Of a stretch of 7,573 bases of DNA, positions 4,679 to 7,573 are shown one piece after another. How positions within the stretch are numbered: the first letter of the stretch is position 1; each line of letters starts with the position of its first letter. The translations under genes were made by a program, and so were the position numbers. The notes beneath the pieces are model-generated. The model was not told where the DNA came from, made no database searches, and saw only the letters and a program-made list of their open reading frames with translations. The DNA is from Candidatus Omnitrophota bacterium (GTDB taxonomy: Bacteria; Ratteibacteria; UBA8468; B48-G9; JAFGKM01). The stretch covers positions 1 to 7,573 of the forward strand of contig JAMWCA010000059.1 of NCBI GenBank assembly GCA_023819545.1. The letters run 5' to 3'.

Positions 4679-6541
4679 TTACTGAAGATTGGAAAAAGAT
4701 AAACAACCGTCAACTGCTTGACATATATGAAATCCAGGAGTGATACCTGTTTTTTCTTTATAATTTTTCCCAACCTGTTTAATAAATTTTTCTATTGAAT
4801 CCTTATTTATCAGAGTAATTAAGCAACCCCCAAATCCACCTCCTGTAATCCTTGTTCCTAAAACACCTTTTATTTTCAATGTTTCCTCTCTCATAATTTC
4901 AACTTCTTTACAACTTACTTCATAAAGGTCTCTTAAAGATATATGTGACTCATTAAGTAATTTCCCAAGTTCTTCTATATCTCCTTTAATTAAACATTCA
5001 CTTGCCATTTTTGTCCTTTGATTTTCATTTATTACATGCAAAACTCTTTTTCTAATCAATTCAGGTAATTTATCCTTATATTTTTCAAACTGTTCAATTG
5101 TTAAATCAGAAAGAGTTTTTATATTAAGGAAATTTTTCAATATTTTTAAACCATGCTCACATTCTGCCCTCCTTTTATTATACTCTCCTGATGCAATTGA
5201 ATGGGAAACATTTGTTGAAGAAATCAAAAAATAATAATCACCAAGATTTATAGGTATATAATTAAATTCATTATTACTGCAATTTAAAAGAATAGCATTT
5301 TCTTTTTTCGCCATAGTTATTATAAACTGGTCCATTATTCCACATCTTGCTCCAACAAATTGATTTTCTGCTTTTTGACACAAAAATGGTATTTTTTCTT
5401 TTTCTATATTTAAATTAAAAATATCATTCAAAGATGTTAAAGTTATGACCTCTATTGCTCCTGATGAAGAAAGACCTCCTCCTATAGGTATATTGCTTTC
5501 AAATAAAAAATCAGCACCACCAAAATCATATCCCATTTCTTTTAATACTGATAAGACACCAAGTGGATAATCAGCCCAAGTATTTGTTTTTTTTATATCT
5601 TTAAGTTCAACTGAAATTATATTATCTTTAAATTGAAGGGACATAAAATTAGCAACATTTTTATTGTTTTTTCTTACTGCAAGATATATATATAAATCAA
5701 TTGCAAATGGCATTACAAAACCACCATTATAATCAGTATGTTCTCCAATTATATTTACCCTACCAGGAGCAATAAAAAAGTATGGATTTTCACCTTTACC
5801 AAATTTTTCTTCTAACTTTTTATTGAGAAGATAAAAATTTGCATTATGAAATTGATTTATATCTCCTATATCAAACCATTTATCCTGAAAAACAAATCCA
5901 TATACATCAACTATTTTGTGCAAATACTGAATAAATAAACCTGCCATATCAGGATTTTTTCCCTGATTTAAATATTCTTCTAAATATTTTTTTAAAACAC
6001 CTTTTGGAAAATAATAGACACAAATGGCAGCATCTTTTGACTTTGGATTTTCTGGTTTTTCCTCAAAATATATAATTTTTCCTTTTTGATCAAGTATGAC
6101 CTGACTATATTTTCTAATTAAATTTATATCTTCTACTCTCTTAACTCCAATAGTTATTCCTTTTTTCCTTCCATAGTTAATAAAATCATTTAAATCAAAT
6201 TCAAAAAGGTTATCACCTGCTATTATTAAAAATTCATCATCTTCTGTCCTTTCAATAACAAATTTTATATCTCCTATTGCTCCTAATCTTTCTTTATCTG
6301 AATTTGAACCATCATTTAAAATAACTATTTTATCTTTATCTTTTCCCCAAATTTGAAAATCATCAAAAAACTTATTGTTTGTAATGACAAATATTTTATC
6401 TATATTAGGCAATTTTTTAAGTTTTTCAATTATATGGTCAATCATAGGAATACCTTCTATCTGTAAAAGATTTTTTGATTTAACAAGTGTTAATGGATAC
6501 ATCCTCGTTGCATAACCAGCACATAAAATTATAACTTTCAT
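4679..6541 (-). CDS. galK: Bifunctional nucleotidyltransferase-galactokinase fusion
   Basis: This 620-residue protein joins two full enzymes. Residues 1-240 form a sugar-phosphate nucleotidyltransferase domain: CAGYATRMYPLT (7-18) with Arg13, the SKNLL segment with Lys23, AGDN (108-111) with metal-binding Asp110, FEEKP (159-163) and WFDIGD (222-227). Residues about 241-620 are a galactokinase of normal length. It has the signature GRVNIIGEHTDYNGG (260-274, with Arg261, Glu267, His268 and Asp270), the GHMP ATP loop IPIGGGLSSSGA (351-362), the catalytic-base Asp404 in CGIMDQF, Tyr454 in EYNKRR, and TRITGGGFGGC (563-573). The kinase should make galactose-1-phosphate and the N-terminal half could couple a sugar-1-phosphate to a nucleotide. 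The nucleotide and the exact sugar are not readable. The order matches the FKP-type fucose salvage fusion. The ATG has GAGGAG 6 nt upstream and follows the radical SAM stop by 2 nt. No galT or galE is in the window. Confidence 0.93.
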   Translation of the reverse strand: MKVIILCAGYATRMYPLTLVKSKNLLQIEGIPMIDHIIEKLKKLPNIDKIFVITNNKFFDDFQIWGKDKDKIVILNDGSNSDKERLGAIGDIKFVIERTEDDEFLIIAGDNLFEFDLNDFINYGRKKGITIGVKRVEDINLIRKYSQVILDQKGKIIYFEEKPENPKSKDAAICVYYFPKGVLKKYLEEYLNQGKNPDMAGLFIQYLHKIVDVYGFVFQDKWFDIGDINQFHNANFYLLNKKLEEKFGKGENPYFFIAPGRVNIIGEHTDYNGGFVMPFAIDLYIYLAVRKNNKNVANFMSLQFKDNIISVELKDIKKTNTWADYPLGVLSVLKEMGYDFGGADFLFESNIPIGGGLSSSGAIEVITLTSLNDIFNLNIEKEKIPFLCQKAENQFVGARCGIMDQFIITMAKKENAILLNCSNNEFNYIPINLGDYYFLISSTNVSHSIASGEYNKRRAECEHGLKILKNFLNIKTLSDLTIEQFEKYKDKLPELIRKRVLHVINENQRTKMASECLIKGDIEELGKLLNESHISLRDLYEVSCKEVEIMREETLKIKGVLGTRITGGGFGGCLITLINKDSIEKFIKQVGKNYKEKTGITPGFHICQAVDGCLSFSNLQ

Positions 6542-6543
6542 AT

Positions 6544-7455
6544 TTACTCCTCTTTAAAATTTTTCCCTTGATATATATTTTTTTCTTTCATTGTTTTTTC
6601 AATTAATTTTAACATTTTTTGTTTTTCAAACAACCAAATCGGTGCAACAAGGTAGTTCTTATCACAATCAGCGGTTAATCTTTGAATTATTGTTTCTGGA
6701 TATAAGTAAGAAAGAAAATCAGTAAGTATGTCAACATATTGTTCCATATTCATAACTTCAAACCTTTTTTCTTTATACCATCTTTCAAGCTCTGTATTTT
6801 TTAATATATGGATTGGATGTATTTTTATTCCATCAAGTTTTAATCTTCCACATTCTTTACCTGTTTGAATTATCTCTTCTTTAGTTTCACCTGGCAACCC
6901 AATTATTACATGAACACAAATTTTAACATTCCTTTTTCTTGTTAAATTGTATGCATTCAAAAAATCAGAAAATGTATGATTCCTATTTATAATTTTTAAT
7001 GTTTTATCATGTATACTCTGAAGCCCATATTCAACCCAGACCTCATATTTATTACTATAACTCTCAATAAGTTTTAATTTTTCCTCATCTATACAATCAG
7101 GTCTTGTTCCAATTGACATACCAATAACTTCTGGGAATTTTTTAACAATATCATATTTTTCTTTTAAAATTTCAGTTGGTGCGTAAGTATTTGAATATGG
7201 TTGGAAATAAACTATAAATTTTTCTGCATTAAATCTTTTCTTCCCATATTCAATCCCTTTTTTTATCTGTTGTTCAATCCCTAATTTTAATTTTAAACAA
7301 GGGCTGAAAGCATAATTGTTACAATAGATACAACCATTTTTACTCAAACTTCCATCAAGATTTGGACAAGAAAAACCAGCATAAACAGAAATTTTATGAA
7401 CTCTGCAACCAAATTTTTCTTTTAAATAATTTGAAAATTTCTTATAAATTTCCAT
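6544..7455 (-). CDS. TIGR01212-family radical SAM protein (YhcC/YtqA-like)
   Basis: This 303-residue protein contains a radical SAM [4Fe-4S] site with Cys30, Cys42 and Cys45 (C-x11-C-x2-C), the arrangement of the TIGR01212 family rather than the common C-x3-C-x2-C. Other family blocks are YFQPYSNTYAP (83-93), IGTRPDCI (115-122), VEYGLQS (141-147), the SAM-side IIGLPGET (184-191) and the C-terminal RLTADC...APIW element (259-274). The B. subtilis relative YtqA has been tied to modification of the wobble uridine side chain in tRNA together with YtqB. I recall this as established for Bacillus, but its extension here is inference. A TTG codon directly before the ATG could start the protein one residue earlier. 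I chose ATG at 7455. It has no ribosome site but lies 6 nt after a TAAAAT box. The gene is first in a unit with the galactokinase fusion. No YtqB-like methyltransferase is visible. Confidence 0.9.
   Translation of the reverse strand: MEIYKKFSNYLKEKFGCRVHKISVYAGFSCPNLDGSLSKNGCIYCNNYAFSPCLKLKLGIEQQIKKGIEYGKKRFNAEKFIVYFQPYSNTYAPTEILKEKYDIVKKFPEVIGMSIGTRPDCIDEEKLKLIESYSNKYEVWVEYGLQSIHDKTLKIINRNHTFSDFLNAYNLTRKRNVKICVHVIIGLPGETKEEIIQTGKECGRLKLDGIKIHPIHILKNTELERWYKEKRFEVMNMEQYVDILTDFLSYLYPETIIQRLTADCDKNYLVAPIWLFEKQKMLKLIEKTMKEKNIYQGKNFKEE
6547..6552 (-). promoter_or_regulatory. Shine-Dalgarno site of the fusion gene, inside the radical SAM gene's last codons
   Basis: GAGGAG forms the final two glutamate codons of the radical SAM gene and lies 5 nt upstream of the fusion's ATG, spanning the TAA stop. 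A terminating ribosome would cover the next start, so the two genes are probably translationally coupled. Confidence 0.85.
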
Positions 7456-7461
7456 CAATAT

Positions 7462-7491
7462 ATTTTACATCTGAAAATTCTAAAATTTAAA
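7462..7491 (-). promoter_or_regulatory. Candidate promoter placing the radical SAM start at +1
   Basis: On the minus strand, TTTAAA (7486-7491, 4/6 match) and TAAAAT (7462-7467, 5/6 match) are 18 nt apart. The -10 box ends 6 nt before the ATG at 7455, so the predicted transcript would start at or next to that codon. No Shine-Dalgarno is present. It overlaps the candidate divergent promoter on the other strand. The -35 box is weak. Confidence 0.35.
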
Positions 7492-7492
7492 T
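7464..7492 (+). promoter_or_regulatory. Candidate divergent promoter for the partial gene at 7521
   Basis: TTTACA (7464-7469, 5/6 match to -35) is followed after 17 nt by TTAAAT (7487-7492, 4/6 match to -10). This predicts a start near 7499 and a leader of about 22 nt carrying the AAAGGA site. It overlaps the opposing radical SAM promoter candidate, so the two could compete. The -10 box is weak. Confidence 0.3.
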
Positions 7493-7507
7493 CTCTACTT
7501 TATAAAG

Positions 7508-7513
7508 AAAGGA
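7508..7513 (+). promoter_or_regulatory. Shine-Dalgarno site for the partial divergent gene
   Basis: AAAGGA sits 7 nt upstream of the ATG at 7521. It selects this ATG over the two overlapping candidates just before it (TTG 7514, ATG 7517), whose shared frame hits a TAG within ten codons. Confidence 0.6.
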
Positions 7514-7520
7514 TTGATGA

Positions 7521-7573
7521 ATGAAATCTTTTTTTATGGTTAGTCATCAAAATCAAATTCTGTTCTCTTTCGG
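7521..7573 (+). CDS. 5' end of a divergent gene of unknown function
   Basis: An ATG at 7521, with AAAGGA 7 nt upstream, opens a frame that stays open to the window edge (17 codons and 2 bases, MKSFFMVSHQNQILFSF). It is divergent from the radical SAM gene, with 65 nt between the two start codons. The fragment is too short to recognise a family, and it does not resemble a clear signal peptide because no charged segment is followed by a long hydrophobic core. The real-gene call rests on the ribosome site, the open frame and the divergent layout. Confidence 0.5.
   Translation, partial: MKSFFMVSHQNQILFSF

Overview
This is an AT-rich, gene-dense bacterial window. Nearly everything lies on the minus strand, flanked by the end of one plus-strand gene on the left and the start of another on the right. 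Low GC, Lys/Ile-rich proteins, a CFI-box C-terminal surface domain and a corrinoid-type (URO-D fold plus B12 reactivation) gene pair suggest an anaerobic bacterium, possibly from an uncultured lineage such as the Omnitrophota or a relative. The lineage is a guess from gene content, not a demonstrated placement.

Layout. (1) 2-580, plus strand: the C-terminal part of a secreted Calx-beta-like repeat protein ending in a CFI-box-CTERM domain. (2) 659-3415, minus strand: a tRNA-Arg(TCG), followed 15 nt later by a MarC-family membrane protein, then a small B12-dependent methionine synthase activation-domain protein, then a URO-D/MtaA-superfamily protein. The last two overlap by ATGA. A promoter-like sequence sits just upstream of the tRNA, so the four may form one transcription unit. 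(3) 3510-4631, minus strand: a GAF plus HD-GYP protein, a likely c-di-GMP phosphodiesterase. (4) 4679-7455, minus strand: a TIGR01212-type radical SAM protein followed, 2 nt after its stop, by a 620-residue fusion of a sugar-phosphate nucleotidyltransferase with a complete galactokinase. (5) 7521-7573, plus strand: the first 17 codons of a divergent gene with a good ribosome binding site.

The most interesting gene is the nucleotidyltransferase-galactokinase fusion. One polypeptide could phosphorylate galactose and then activate the sugar-1-phosphate to an NDP-sugar, in the same domain order as the bifunctional fucokinase/GDP-fucose pyrophosphorylase FKP. The URO-D-like protein has lost the His-x-Cys zinc ligands of MtaA-type methyltransferases, so its chemistry may differ from the textbook reaction.

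A second pattern concerns translation initiation. The in-operon genes have clear Shine-Dalgarno sequences. The two minus-strand genes that seem to begin transcription units (radical SAM and HD-GYP) have none, but each has a TAAAAT box 6-7 nt upstream of its ATG, as expected for leaderless mRNAs. No CRISPR array, insertion sequence, riboswitch or convincing intrinsic terminator was found. The only gene-free stretches are short (581-658, 3416-3509, 4632-4678 and 7456-7520).
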